Shown: positions 16,000-21,523 of the stretch, one piece after another
How the letters are laid out: every line of letters starts with the position of its first letter
How positions within the stretch are numbered: position 1 is the first letter of the stretch
Source of the DNA: a virus
Reading direction: 5' to 3' (one strand)
IMG/VR virus record: IMGVR_UViG_3300022866_000036
Location: 1-27,714 of that record
Length of the DNA: 27,714 bases
Program-made: the position numbers and the translations under genes
Notes under the pieces: model-generated
The model's database searches: none
The model's input: the letters and a program-made list of their open reading frames with translations, nothing else
What the model was told of the DNA's origin: nothing

Positions 16000-16384
16000 G
16001 AGCCCCCACAGGGACGAACACTAACTCAGCACCGTCTTTCCCTACTAACTCATGTTTCTCACTAAACGCTTGAATGTCTACATGCTTGCCAACCGTATCA
16101 AGGGCTTTTAAGGCGTTTGAGCGGTCTTCTGCTGTTCTCGCCTCTTTGTATACGTCAGCGGCCTGTTCAAGCACCCAGCGCGCTGTAATGCCCGTCTCTG
16201 TGGCCCTTACGTCCAATGCTTCCTTGATTGCCGCGGCAATGTTAACTTTGGTTAAGTTCTGACAGCCTATCTCTTTTGCTGTCCTCTCACTGTACCCAGC
16301 ACGAATTGCCGCCTGTGTTGCGTTCAGATCAATCAGGTATTCGTTTACAAACGCTTGTTGTTTAGGTGTGAGTTTATGTGTCAT
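15980..16384 (-). CDS. terS: Terminase small subunit
   Basis: 134 aa. I prefer ATG at 16384 to the ATG two codons earlier (16390), because GGAA lies five bases before it. The N-terminal HTH (KLTPKQQAFVNEYLIDLNAT, QAAIRAGYSERTAK) is the Terminase_2-type DNA-recognition domain that binds the packaging site. The middle forms helices for oligomerisation, and the C-terminus ends LVFVPVGARGTDKD, typical of the terL-contact region. The same N-terminal 31 residues recur, 27 of 31 identical, in the chimeric gene at 17108-17305. Confidence 0.9.
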   Translation of the reverse strand: MTHKLTPKQQAFVNEYLIDLNATQAAIRAGYSERTAKEIGCQNLTKVNIAAAIKEALDVRATETGITARWVLEQAADVYKEARTAEDRSNALKALDTVGKHVDIQAFSEKHELVGKDGAELVFVPVGARGTDKD

Positions 16385-16405
16385 AAACATTCCATAAGTA
16401 AGGCT

Positions 16406-16858
16406 TCAAAGACAACTTTCCCCGGCGCATTGACAATCGTATAGTTTTAGCGACGATACATGGAAACACGCTTTTTCAATGTAATCTTCTGCGAACCATA
16501 CGCAGTTGACATCAAATTCATCCGTTAAAGGTCCTGAAACTGTCATAGCAGGGCCGCCGGACCTCAACACCACAACGTCGCCCACTTTAAAGTCTGGTTT
16601 ATCGGTCAATGTCTTGTCTCCTTTTGATTGTGGTATGACTCTCTCACCCTCCATGCAGTCCGGCCATGACTTCTTTATCGCCGCGACTATCCAAGCTGAT
16701 TCCTGCTCGTCATACGCGCTTAAACCAACGTCTGTCCCGTGACACCCGCAAGGGTAGTCGAATTTAGCAGTATCATAGACTGCCCCTTCCCCTGATTCCA
16801 CACCTACTAACACAACGCCCGCTTTAGCTGCGACGTCCTCTAGCCATTTGGTTCTCAA
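16406..16858 (-). CDS. DUF2158 (YodC-like) domain protein with Cys-containing extension
   Basis: 150 aa. Start is TTG at 16858, overlapping the upstream TGA, with GGGGAG eight bases before it. Residues about 89-140 (FKVGDVVVLRSGGPAMTV, then NCVWFAEDY) match DUF2158, a small SH3-like beta-barrel domain of unknown function. The N-terminal 85 residues (FDYPCGCHGTDVGL, WIVAAIKKSWPDCMEGERV) are not part of that domain and are unrecognised. The C-terminus is Cys-rich (LYDCQCAGESC). Most DUF2158 proteins are short single domains, so the extension is unusual. Confidence 0.75.
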   Translation of the reverse strand: MRTKWLEDVAAKAGVVLVGVESGEGAVYDTAKFDYPCGCHGTDVGLSAYDEQESAWIVAAIKKSWPDCMEGERVIPQSKGDKTLTDKPDFKVGDVVVLRSGGPAMTVSGPLTDEFDVNCVWFAEDYIEKACFHVSSLKLYDCQCAGESCL

Positions 16859-17106
16859 TGCATTGTCTCCCCATATTCGGATACACGTTCAGCCCCTAAG
16901 TGTTCCATGATGTCGTGAGATAAATCAACGGCTGCGTCAGAAAGAGCTGCGTCCATGCCATCGACGTGAGTCCCTATAGTCCCGTCGTAGCGCAACGTTA
17001 ATATAATTACAGCGCCAACATCTTCGCAAGCTAATACTAATCCTGTTGCGACTTCTGCCACCTTGTCTTCGTCAACTTCGGTTATAACGTGTTCTTTATT
17101 TTCCAT
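16855..17106 (-). CDS. Small acidic protein of unknown function
   Basis: 83 aa. I chose ATG at 17106 (MENKEHVITEVDEDKVAEV), one base after the stop of the upstream chimeric gene; a TTG start at 17136 would overlap that gene. The protein is acidic, with a beta-like stretch (AVIILTLRYDGTIGTHVDG) and a helical end (AVDLSHDIMEHLGAE). There are no catalytic motifs. It lies in a chain of overlapping small accessory genes leading to terS. Function is unknown. Confidence 0.7.
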   Translation of the reverse strand: MENKEHVITEVDEDKVAEVATGLVLACEDVGAVIILTLRYDGTIGTHVDGMDAALSDAAVDLSHDIMEHLGAERVSEYGETMH

Positions 17107-17107
17107 T

Positions 17108-17305
17108 TTAATGCACCGCGTCCCATAAAAGTTCAAACATCATTTGCGCTTCTGTGCGCTCGTGGCTGTCCAGTTTACGTTGTTTAATTACCTGGCGTAA
17201 AGCCTTGCCGTCGTACCCCGCACGGATAGCTGCCTGCTTCGCGTTCAAGTCTATCAGGTATTCGTTAATGAACGCCTGTTGCTTGGGTGTTAGCTTATTG
17301 GCCAT
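17108..17305 (-). CDS. Chimeric protein: terminase small subunit HTH joined to GapR C-terminus
   Basis: 65 aa, ATG at 17305. Residues 1-31 (KLTPKQQAFINEYLIDLNAK, QAAIRAGY) match the N-terminal HTH of this phage's own terminase small subunit at 27 of 31 positions. Residues 28-65 (AGYDGKALRQVIKQRKLDS, FELLWDAVH) match the C-terminus of its GapR-like protein (17462-17710) at 24 of 38 positions. The junction falls at AGY, shared by both parents. Most DNA differences in the terS-like half are at third codon positions, suggesting it is maintained as a protein. It lies between its apparent parent genes. Role is unknown; it should bind DNA. Confidence 0.8.
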   Translation of the reverse strand: MANKLTPKQQAFINEYLIDLNAKQAAIRAGYDGKALRQVIKQRKLDSHERTEAQMMFELLWDAVH

Positions 17306-17307
17306 GC

Positions 17308-17460
17308 TTATGGTTTATCCTCTAATATTTCCAGAACATCGTGCAGGACTAAAGCCAACTCCACAACTGCCGCAGGGTCGCAAATCTCCAGCCTCTCGCT
17401 TGGGATGGCCTCAAGGCGCTCTCTTGCCTGGCTTAATAACTTACGTTGCCAAGATTCCAT
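17308..17460 (-). CDS. 50-aa helical protein of unknown function
   Basis: I chose ATG at 17460, one base after the TGA of the GapR-like gene, with AGGG nine bases upstream; a longer frame to 17544 would run inside that gene. The sequence (WQRKLLSQARERLEAIPSER, VVELALVLHDVLEILEDK) is two amphipathic helices split by a Cys-Asp-Pro turn. It sits between the GapR-like gene and the chimeric gene. The family is unknown. Confidence 0.6.
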   Translation of the reverse strand: MESWQRKLLSQARERLEAIPSERLEICDPAAVVELALVLHDVLEILEDKP

Positions 17461-17461
17461 G

Positions 17462-17710
17462 TCAATGAACCCTATCCCAATATAGCTCAAACATTGAAAT
17501 CTGCTCTTGCCTGTCGATGCTATCGAGTTTTCGCTGCGAGACAACCTGCTTAATAGCCTTCACGTCATATCCCGCGCCCCTTGCCTCTGAATACACTTCT
17601 TTTATGTCCGAAACTAAGGCAGTTTTTTCTTCTTCAAGACGTTCGATACGCTCAACAATAGTCTTTAGCCGTTCGTCTGTTGCCGGTGTTAATCGTTGTA
17701 CGTTTTCCAT
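17462..17710 (-). CDS. gapR-like: GapR-like (DUF2312) nucleoid-associated protein
   Basis: 82 aa, ATG at 17710 in a TAATG overlap. GapR is an alphaproteobacterial protein that binds overtwisted DNA ahead of replication and transcription. The family signature is clear: RIERLEEEKTALVSDIKEVY, then EARGAGYDVKAIKQVVSQRK and LDSIDRQEQISMFELYWD, with a long N-terminal coiled helix and two short C-terminal helices. Length matches host GapR (about 90 aa). A phage copy could protect or organise its own supercoiled DNA, or compete with host GapR (inference). It supports an alphaproteobacterial host. Its C-terminus reappears in the chimeric gene just downstream. Confidence 0.9.
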   Translation of the reverse strand: MENVQRLTPATDERLKTIVERIERLEEEKTALVSDIKEVYSEARGAGYDVKAIKQVVSQRKLDSIDRQEQISMFELYWDRVH

Positions 17711-17892
17711 TATAAGTTTTTCCCTATATCTGCGTGGGCGTTGCGCGCTCTGAACACTTCTTTAGGTGTTACACGTTCCGCACCAACTTTTGCAATCAGC
17801 TTTCGTGCGCGTTTTTGTTTGCGCTTTGTATCCCGGACGTTGCGCCTTGCTTCAGCCTGGCGTTCCATGCCTGTTTTGTTTGAATTTTTCAT
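17710..17892 (-). CDS. Very basic small protein
   Basis: 60 aa, ATG at 17892, overlapping the upstream stop (ATGA) and the GapR start (TAATG). It is extremely rich in Arg and Lys (RQAEARRNVRDTKRKQKRAR), with a C-terminal turn (ERVTPKEVFRARNAHADIG). The charge suggests nucleic-acid binding. Tight coupling to the GapR-like gene makes a joint DNA-binding role possible. No family is recognised. Confidence 0.7.
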   Translation of the reverse strand: MKNSNKTGMERQAEARRNVRDTKRKQKRARKLIAKVGAERVTPKEVFRARNAHADIGKNL

Positions 17893-18095
17893 TCATTCCA
17901 ATCCTTGCTTTTTTTAATGTGCGCCTTAACCCATTTCTGTACAGGGCTTACCTTTTCCACCGCCGGGTCTAGTACCCATGATGAAGGTGCGCCCCAGTTT
18001 AAGAACTCGATAATTTCGTCCGTGTCTACGTCTAACATGGTAGAACCAAATGCTGCAAAATGTTTTGTTTGGTTTGCATTCCGTTTTCTATACAT
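17889..18095 (-). CDS. Small protein of unknown function
   Basis: 68 aa, ATG at 18095, overlapping the previous gene by 8 bp and the next by 4 bp. The N-terminus is basic (MYRKRNANQTKHFAAFG). The centre is acidic (MLDVDTDEIIEFLNWG), and a Trp/Lys-rich end (VQKWVKAHIKKSKDWNE) follows. No motif is recognised. It is part of the continuous accessory operon. Confidence 0.65.
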   Translation of the reverse strand: MYRKRNANQTKHFAAFGSTMLDVDTDEIIEFLNWGAPSSWVLDPAVEKVSPVQKWVKAHIKKSKDWNE

Positions 18096-18291
18096 CTTTT
18101 TTACCCTCTAATGCCCTGCGAAGTCCATCCGCGAGTTGTTCTGTGAACAAGGTTATCTGGCTGTTAGGCTCCTTGCGATGCGTGGATATGTTACCACCGC
18201 ACACAATCCCTTTCAAGCTATCTATCTGTAAATAGCAAGTCCCGAATATTGTATCAATCCTAGTCACTGTCGTTTCTGTCCGGTTTTCCAT
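18088..18291 (-). CDS. Small protein of unknown function
   Basis: 67 aa, ATG at 18291, inside the end of the methyltransferase gene (28-bp overlap). It has a beta-like N-terminal half (RIDTIFGTCYLQIDSLKGIV, CGGNISTH) and a helical C-terminus (ITLFTEQLADGLRRALEGK). Two cysteines are present but no zinc pattern. Unknown family. Confidence 0.6.
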   Translation of the reverse strand: MENRTETTVTRIDTIFGTCYLQIDSLKGIVCGGNISTHRKEPNSQITLFTEQLADGLRRALEGKKDV

Positions 18292-18812
18292 GTTCGACCT
18301 ATAAATTTAGTTGTCTCTTTATTCATTACATCAAACAAATACCAAGCGCAGTTATCAAAACCGCTTACACCGTTACCCATCCAAGACACCCTGCCTATTG
18401 ACACAATTTTTTCGCATCGTGGCATAAATTCTATAGATTGCTTTGTGTGCATCCAGTCAGCATCAAATAATAGCCATGTTGGGGCTAAGTTTGACAAACG
18501 AGTTATTATAGGGTGAAGCGTTTTTCTATCCCACGGCGGGTTTGTTATGAACATTTTGCTACGACATTCATTTATATCTAAGGCGTCAATAGATTTTGAT
18601 TTCATCCGATTAGGTGGACTTATATCAGTGGCTTGCTCACAATAATGCCCATACGCCGATAAATGTTTAATTAAATCACCTTCTCCGGCGCAGGGTTCGT
18701 CATAATGCGCGGCGGGCGGTAAATGCGGTAACAATGGCAATACTGCAGAACTTGGGGTTGCGTAAAAATCTCTCGGGTTTCTTTCAAACTTCTTGTGTGC
18801 TCTCTTCGTCAT
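18264..18812 (-). CDS. DNA N6-adenine methyltransferase, orphan
   Basis: 182 aa, ATG at 18812. SAM-dependent amino-methyltransferase: motif I is DEPCAGEGD (38-46), the acidic SAM-ribose position is ATDIS (61-65) and the catalytic motif IV is NPPW (91-94). The opening RNPRDFYATPSSAV is the usual start of phage DNA methyltransferases that act on double-stranded DNA. Motif order places it in the gamma-like/D12-like arrangement, without a visible separate recognition domain. No restriction endonuclease lies nearby, so it probably protects phage DNA or marks it for regulation. Overlaps neighbours on both sides. Confidence 0.85.
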   Translation of the reverse strand: MTKRAHKKFERNPRDFYATPSSAVLPLLPHLPPAAHYDEPCAGEGDLIKHLSAYGHYCEQATDISPPNRMKSKSIDALDINECRSKMFITNPPWDRKTLHPIITRLSNLAPTWLLFDADWMHTKQSIEFMPRCEKIVSIGRVSWMGNGVSGFDNCAWYLFDVMNKETTKFIGRTWKTGQKRQ

Positions 18813-18966
18813 TTTCTAATTCCCTCGGTATCTGAGTTGGGTTGCATTGGCCGCGTTCGTGTTCTTTCCATACCCATTCTTGGAAACGGGTCTTGGTTTC
18901 GTCGTTTAACGTGTTCCACACTGCGCAACGCTTTGGCGTCCATGCTCCAGGCGTCCATTTAGTCAT
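18784..18966 (-). CDS. Small Trp-rich protein before the methyltransferase
   Basis: 60 aa. I chose ATG at 18966 (MTKWTPGAWTPKRCAVWNTL), which overlaps the upstream stop by 8 bp; a longer frame to 19059 would lie inside the previous gene. Residues 20-40 are a charged helix with FQEWVWKEHERGQ, and the acidic tail ends DEESTQEV. It overlaps the methyltransferase start by 29 bp. Unknown function. Confidence 0.6.
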   Translation of the reverse strand: MTKWTPGAWTPKRCAVWNTLNDETKTRFQEWVWKEHERGQCNPTQIPRELENDEESTQEV

Positions 18967-19228
18967 CAGGGGCGATACGGTCCCGAACAAGGCGGGCGTA
19001 ACCTTCGATGTCTTTCCAGTGGTCAGGGTAATTTGGATTACCACACACAATACGAGCAACTTTTAACGCAATCATTTGTAAGGCTTCTTTCTTATCATCG
19101 GTTAAATTGCCCCAATACGGCGCGCAATCCATATGAAATTTTAACGATTGAGCGACTGAGGCAACGTCACTAAAATCCCCATGCGTCGCCTCTCGCTCGT
19201 TTAATGTTAAATCTATATCGTTGTTCAT
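18959..19228 (-). CDS. DUF6378 phage protein
   Basis: 89 aa. I chose ATG at 19228 (MNNDIDLTLNEREATHGDF), in an ATGA overlap. The pattern NEREATHGDFSDVASVAQ, then KKEALQMIALKVARIVCGNP and DHWKDIEGYARLV, matches the DUF6378 family of small phage proteins. The conserved H, D, K, R and D residues (THGDF, MIALK, DHWKDI, GYA) resemble the all-alpha nucleotide-binding bundles of MazG-like enzymes, so a nucleotide-pool role is possible but unproven. Family assignment is from the motif pattern. Confidence 0.8.
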   Translation of the reverse strand: MNNDIDLTLNEREATHGDFSDVASVAQSLKFHMDCAPYWGNLTDDKKEALQMIALKVARIVCGNPNYPDHWKDIEGYARLVRDRIAPDD

Positions 19229-19416
19229 TTCATTGTCCTTTTTTGTTGGATGCATGGGTTGCCGTTTTTCATGTCAGAGCGAACGCACCAAAAATCTCCA
19301 TACGAATCGCCTGTTATAAAATCGCGCGTTCTGACTTTGAAGCCAAGGCGCTCCCAATACATACGGATGTTGTTAGAATATCGGCCAGGGCCTTCGTGGG
19401 CTAAGGATTCAGTCAT
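19225..19416 (-). CDS. Small protein of unknown function
   Basis: 63 aa, ATG at 19416, overlapping the upstream gene by 8 bp. It has an Arg/Tyr-rich helix (GRYSNNIRMYWERLGFKV) followed by beta-like strands (VRTRDFITGDSYGDFWCVRS) and a basic end with NGNPCIQQKRTMK. It looks like a compact alpha/beta domain. No named family. Confidence 0.65.
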   Translation of the reverse strand: MTESLAHEGPGRYSNNIRMYWERLGFKVRTRDFITGDSYGDFWCVRSDMKNGNPCIQQKRTMK

Positions 19417-19630
19417 TGTTCATCCCCTGTTCTGCTTTTACGTTCCCAACTCTGCGCCATTCACCAACGGCCTTTTCCTTAGATAATCGTGCGAACTCAT
19501 TGATATCTAAGCGAACAAGAACATGCTCATATGCTTTTTCACACCTTTTTACGTCTTCATAACTAAGCGTCGCCGTTATAGGAATTCCACTGGTGGAGAA
19601 TAGTGAAATTATTATAATACATTTAATCAT
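19409..19630 (-). CDS. Small protein with N-terminal signal-like segment
   Basis: 73 aa. I chose ATG at 19630 (MIKCIIIISLFSTSGIPITA), overlapping the upstream stop; it starts with a hydrophobic run of about 18 residues behind one Lys, like a signal peptide or membrane anchor. The remainder is helical and includes NEFARLSKEKA, a motif shared with the protein at 20081-20368 over a 34-bp DNA stretch with two mismatches. Unknown function, probably exported or membrane-tethered. Confidence 0.65.
   Translation of the reverse strand: MIKCIIIISLFSTSGIPITATLSYEDVKRCEKAYEHVLVRLDINEFARLSKEKAVGEWRRVGNVKAEQGMNND
19469..19502 (-). repeat. 34-bp segment shared with 20156-20189
   Basis: Plus-strand positions 19469-19502 and 20156-20189 are identical at 32 of 34 bases. 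Both encode NEFARL(S/A)KEKA on the minus strand but within otherwise dissimilar proteins. The identity includes third codon positions, so it reflects recent DNA exchange rather than protein convergence. Confidence 0.85.
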
Positions 19631-19914
19631 ATCTCCATCTCCTTCTGTGCTTGTTCGATCATGGTTTCCCACCATTCGATATGGCACCTATCTACATCGC
19701 CCTCTTCAGCAAATCCGTTAAAACCTTCCATCGTTCCTGAATTGGTTAGCATCCCCTCAGTCGGCTCGGTCGGGACGATGGCGTATCCAAGAGCTTCGAT
19801 GGATAATAGCGCCAAGCCCCATGCTCGATCACCCGCGCCCTGACTTGGCGAGGTTTGTAGTTCCGCATTATACGCATAACGCATTGTAGCTATAATCTTA
19901 TCTCGCTTGGTCAT
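19627..19914 (-). CDS. Small acidic protein of unknown function
   Basis: 95 aa. I chose ATG at 19914 (MTKRDKIIATMRYAYNAEL) because GGAGG lies four bases upstream, a near-ideal ribosome binding site. Features are a helical N-terminus, a Gly/Ala/Trp-rich centre (GAGDRAWGLALLSIEALGY) and an acidic end with EEGDVDRCHIEWWETMIEQ. No recognised domain. Confidence 0.7.
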   Translation of the reverse strand: MTKRDKIIATMRYAYNAELQTSPSQGAGDRAWGLALLSIEALGYAIVPTEPTEGMLTNSGTMEGFNGFAEEGDVDRCHIEWWETMIEQAQKEMEI

Positions 19915-19916
19915 TA

Positions 19917-20084
19917 TTACCTCCATAATGATTTTATTAGTACACAATTAGAATATCCAATCATTGCAGATAATGCCGCACCCCCATGTTGGACAATTGG
20001 GATAGACTGGTTAGGCATGAGTCGTGAATTATAAACATGGCGCTCAATCGCGTCATACGCTTCCTTGCCGTACATGTATGTCAT
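19917..20084 (-). CDS. 55-aa protein filling an otherwise empty gap
   Basis: A short frame starts with ATG at 20084 in an ATGA overlap with the upstream gene and ends with TAA at 19917, two bases before the next ATG. Its last codons contain the GGAGG that serves the next gene. The protein begins MTYMYGKEAYDAIERHVYNS and continues SIPIVQHGGAALSAMIGY. Exact fit between its neighbours supports it as real. Unknown function. Confidence 0.7.
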   Translation of the reverse strand: MTYMYGKEAYDAIERHVYNSRLMPNQSIPIVQHGGAALSAMIGYSNCVLIKSLWR

Positions 20085-20368
20085 TTTATTGCCCTCGGCT
20101 TTGTTGGAAGGTTAGACAATAATTCGCTAAGACCCTGCGCGTCAAAAGATTCTTCGGCCTTTTCTTTAGCTAATCGTGCGAACTCATTGCCAACCGCCTC
20201 ACGAGCATTTTGTGCAAGCGTTTTTACCTCCCCGCAATAAGCAATAGGCTTCCACGTCGATTGCCCTGCATTTTTTCCTGTTTTTGCGACGGTTAATCTC
20301 TCAATGGTATATTGTTGCGCATCGTAGTCGTTGACCCGCAAAGTAGCTGTAAGTTTAATTGGTTCCAT
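20081..20368 (-). CDS. Small protein with NEFARLAKEKA motif
   Basis: 95 aa. I chose ATG at 20368 (MEPIKLTATLRVNDYDAQQY), in a TAATG overlap with the upstream loader-like gene. The N-terminal half is beta-like, with a Lys/Gly-rich linker (RLTVAKTGKNAGQSTWKP). The C-terminal half is helical and contains NEFARLAKEKAEESF, which shares DNA with the gene at 19409-19630. Unknown function, in the replication/accessory operon. Confidence 0.7.
   Translation of the reverse strand: MEPIKLTATLRVNDYDAQQYTIERLTVAKTGKNAGQSTWKPIAYCGEVKTLAQNAREAVGNEFARLAKEKAEESFDAQGLSELLSNLPTKPRAIK
20156..20189 (-). repeat. 34-bp segment shared with 19469-19502
   Basis: Second copy of the segment described at 19469-19502; it lies inside the gene at 20081-20368 and encodes NEFARLAKEKA. 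The flanks of the two copies are unrelated. Confidence 0.85.
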
Positions 20369-20802
20369 TATTTTATTGCCCTTTCTATTGCGTCTTTGAG
20401 AAGCAAACGGCGTCTGCCCCATAATTCTAAATTTTCGTAAAGCTCAGCCCATGTTGGGAAAAACTTATTTGACCTGCGTATTGTTTTAAGAACGTACTCA
20501 ACAACGTCCGCCGGGTATTCTTCTAAATCCTCAACGTAGATTGCTATGATAGCAGCTTTGTCGAAATCATCCATATTTTTCATCGGCATCGTTAAAATCA
20601 TTTTCTGCACCAGCCGCGCTATTTCTCTTTGAGGCATAGGTCTACAAGAGTCCATCGCATTCGAATAGTGCGTGATGTCAACGCTGGAGACTTCGAACCC
20701 TATGACATCGTGAGTGTCACTCCCAGCCCATTCGGGTTGCAACTTCATCCCCAATTTCAAAAATGCTTCGAGGCTTTTTGTCGTCTCTGCCGGGTTTGTC
20801 AT
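20368..20802 (-). CDS. Probable helicase-loader-like replication protein
   Basis: 144 aa. I chose ATG at 20802 (MTNPAETTKSLEAFLKLGMK), within the 3' end of the initiator gene (86-bp overlap). The centre (PMPQREIARLVQKMILTMP) and the C-terminus (EEYPADVVEYVLKTIRRSNK, FFPTWAELYENLELWGRRR) match a segment frequent in phage replication proteins that accompany an O-type initiator, where P/DnaC-like loaders recruit host DnaB. No Walker ATPase motif is present. Its coupling to the initiator gene fits a lambda O/P-like pair. Function is inferred from context and the NKFFPTWAEL phrase. Confidence 0.6.
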   Translation of the reverse strand: MTNPAETTKSLEAFLKLGMKLQPEWAGSDTHDVIGFEVSSVDITHYSNAMDSCRPMPQREIARLVQKMILTMPMKNMDDFDKAAIIAIYVEDLEEYPADVVEYVLKTIRRSNKFFPTWAELYENLELWGRRRLLLKDAIERAIK

Positions 20803-21469
20803 GGATGATCTGCCCGTGGTCGTCGTCGTAACATCCTTGGTTGAGCCATGTCGATGGGTGCTTAATAAATTTTGTGGAAGTTCCTGCATCGCTTATTTCC
20901 TGATTATAGGCTTCGACGCCCTGATTTAATTGGTCGATAGTTACACCATCTTTGATTGCCTTAGCGAACGCCTTCTCTGCAGCCTTCTTTCCAATCTTTC
21001 TAGGATACTGAGAATACCAGTCATTGAAATTATCGGGCTGAAAAATAACTGTTATATTATTACCTTCTTCCTTTTTTACCTTCTTACCTTCTTTAGACGT
21101 GGTTACTTGTTGGTTATCTGTTGGTTGTTTGTTGGTTACTTGTTGGTTATCTTGTTGGTTATCGTCTTGGTATTTTCCCCAGCAAAGTATTGATATTATT
21201 GAGAATTTATTAGTTGAGTTGATGGTTATTTCGTTGGTTGATAAAAGCTTGTCCAAAGCAGTACGCACTTGCTGTTCTGACATACCAAGCTGTGCAGACA
21301 ACGCCGTTCGCCCTGCGACAACAGACCCGGCAGGCACTTCTTGACCCTTGAATCTTGATGGTTTGTAATTAGCTTTAACCAAAAGATGCAGGAATAGGCG
21401 CATAACGTTTGCGTCAGTATACCATTCCCAATCTTCTATGGTTCTGTGAAGTTTTAGCCACCCGGCCAT
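20717..21469 (-). CDS. Replication initiator (lambda O-like, winged helix)
   Basis: 250 aa, ATG at 21469 with GGAGAG five bases upstream. Residues 1-98 form a winged-helix domain (GWLKLHRTIEDWEWYTDANV, LSAQLGMSEQQVRTALDKLL) like phage O/DnaD-type replisome organisers. Residues 101-140 are a Gln/Asn/Lys-rich linker encoded by a direct-repeat array that is probably the origin. Residues 149-215 (WYSQYPRKIGKKAAEKAFAK, KHPSTWLNQGCY) are the C-terminal domain common to such initiators. The linker codes for a non-repeating-frame run of DNQQ and NKQ because the DNA repeat is 11 bp. Probably regulated by an antisense RNA from the plus strand. Confidence 0.8.
   Translation of the reverse strand: MAGWLKLHRTIEDWEWYTDANVMRLFLHLLVKANYKPSRFKGQEVPAGSVVAGRTALSAQLGMSEQQVRTALDKLLSTNEITINSTNKFSIISILCWGKYQDDNQQDNQQVTNKQPTDNQQVTTSKEGKKVKKEEGNNITVIFQPDNFNDWYSQYPRKIGKKAAEKAFAKAIKDGVTIDQLNQGVEAYNQEISDAGTSTKFIKHPSTWLNQGCYDDDHGQIIHDKPGRDDKKPRSIFEIGDEVATRMGWE
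21098..21176. repeat. Iteron-like array, putative replication origin
   Basis: Seven repeats lie on the plus strand at 21098, 21109, 21120, 21131, 21142, 21154 and 21166, with the core GTTGGTTA (the outer two degenerate). Spacings are 11, 11, 11, 11, 12 and 12 bp, about one helical turn. Since 11 is not a multiple of three, the repeat drifts through reading frames of the initiator gene, so selection acts on the DNA. A+T-rich stretches flank it (21041-21090 and 21171-21215). Two more isolated copies lie at 21221 (GATGGTTA) and 21233 (GTTGGTTG). This resembles the ori within lambda O. Confidence 0.75.
21341..21369 (+). promoter_or_regulatory. Plus-strand sigma70-type promoter inside the initiator gene
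   Basis: TTGACC (21341-21346), a 17-base spacer and TGTAAT (21364-21369) match the consensus at 5 of 6 bases in each box with optimal spacing. Transcription would start near 21377, antisense to codon 31 of the initiator gene, and run toward the terminator at 21524-21551. No plus-strand gene follows. Confidence 0.55.
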
Positions 21470-21470
21470 T

Positions 21471-21516
21471 TATCTCTCCTATCGTTACTCTCCAAAAAAG
21501 GCGGCGGGCCGGAGAG
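21471..21516 (-). promoter_or_regulatory. Initiator leader with duplicated Shine-Dalgarno and anti-Shine-Dalgarno
   Basis: In the minus-strand transcript, CUCUCC (21516-21511) is followed by GGAGAG (21493-21488) and, 8 bases further on, a second GGAGAG (21479-21474) that lies five bases before the initiator AUG. CUCUCC can pair perfectly with either copy, giving an open or closed ribosome binding site. Confidence 0.5.
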
Positions 21517-21523
21517 CGAAACC

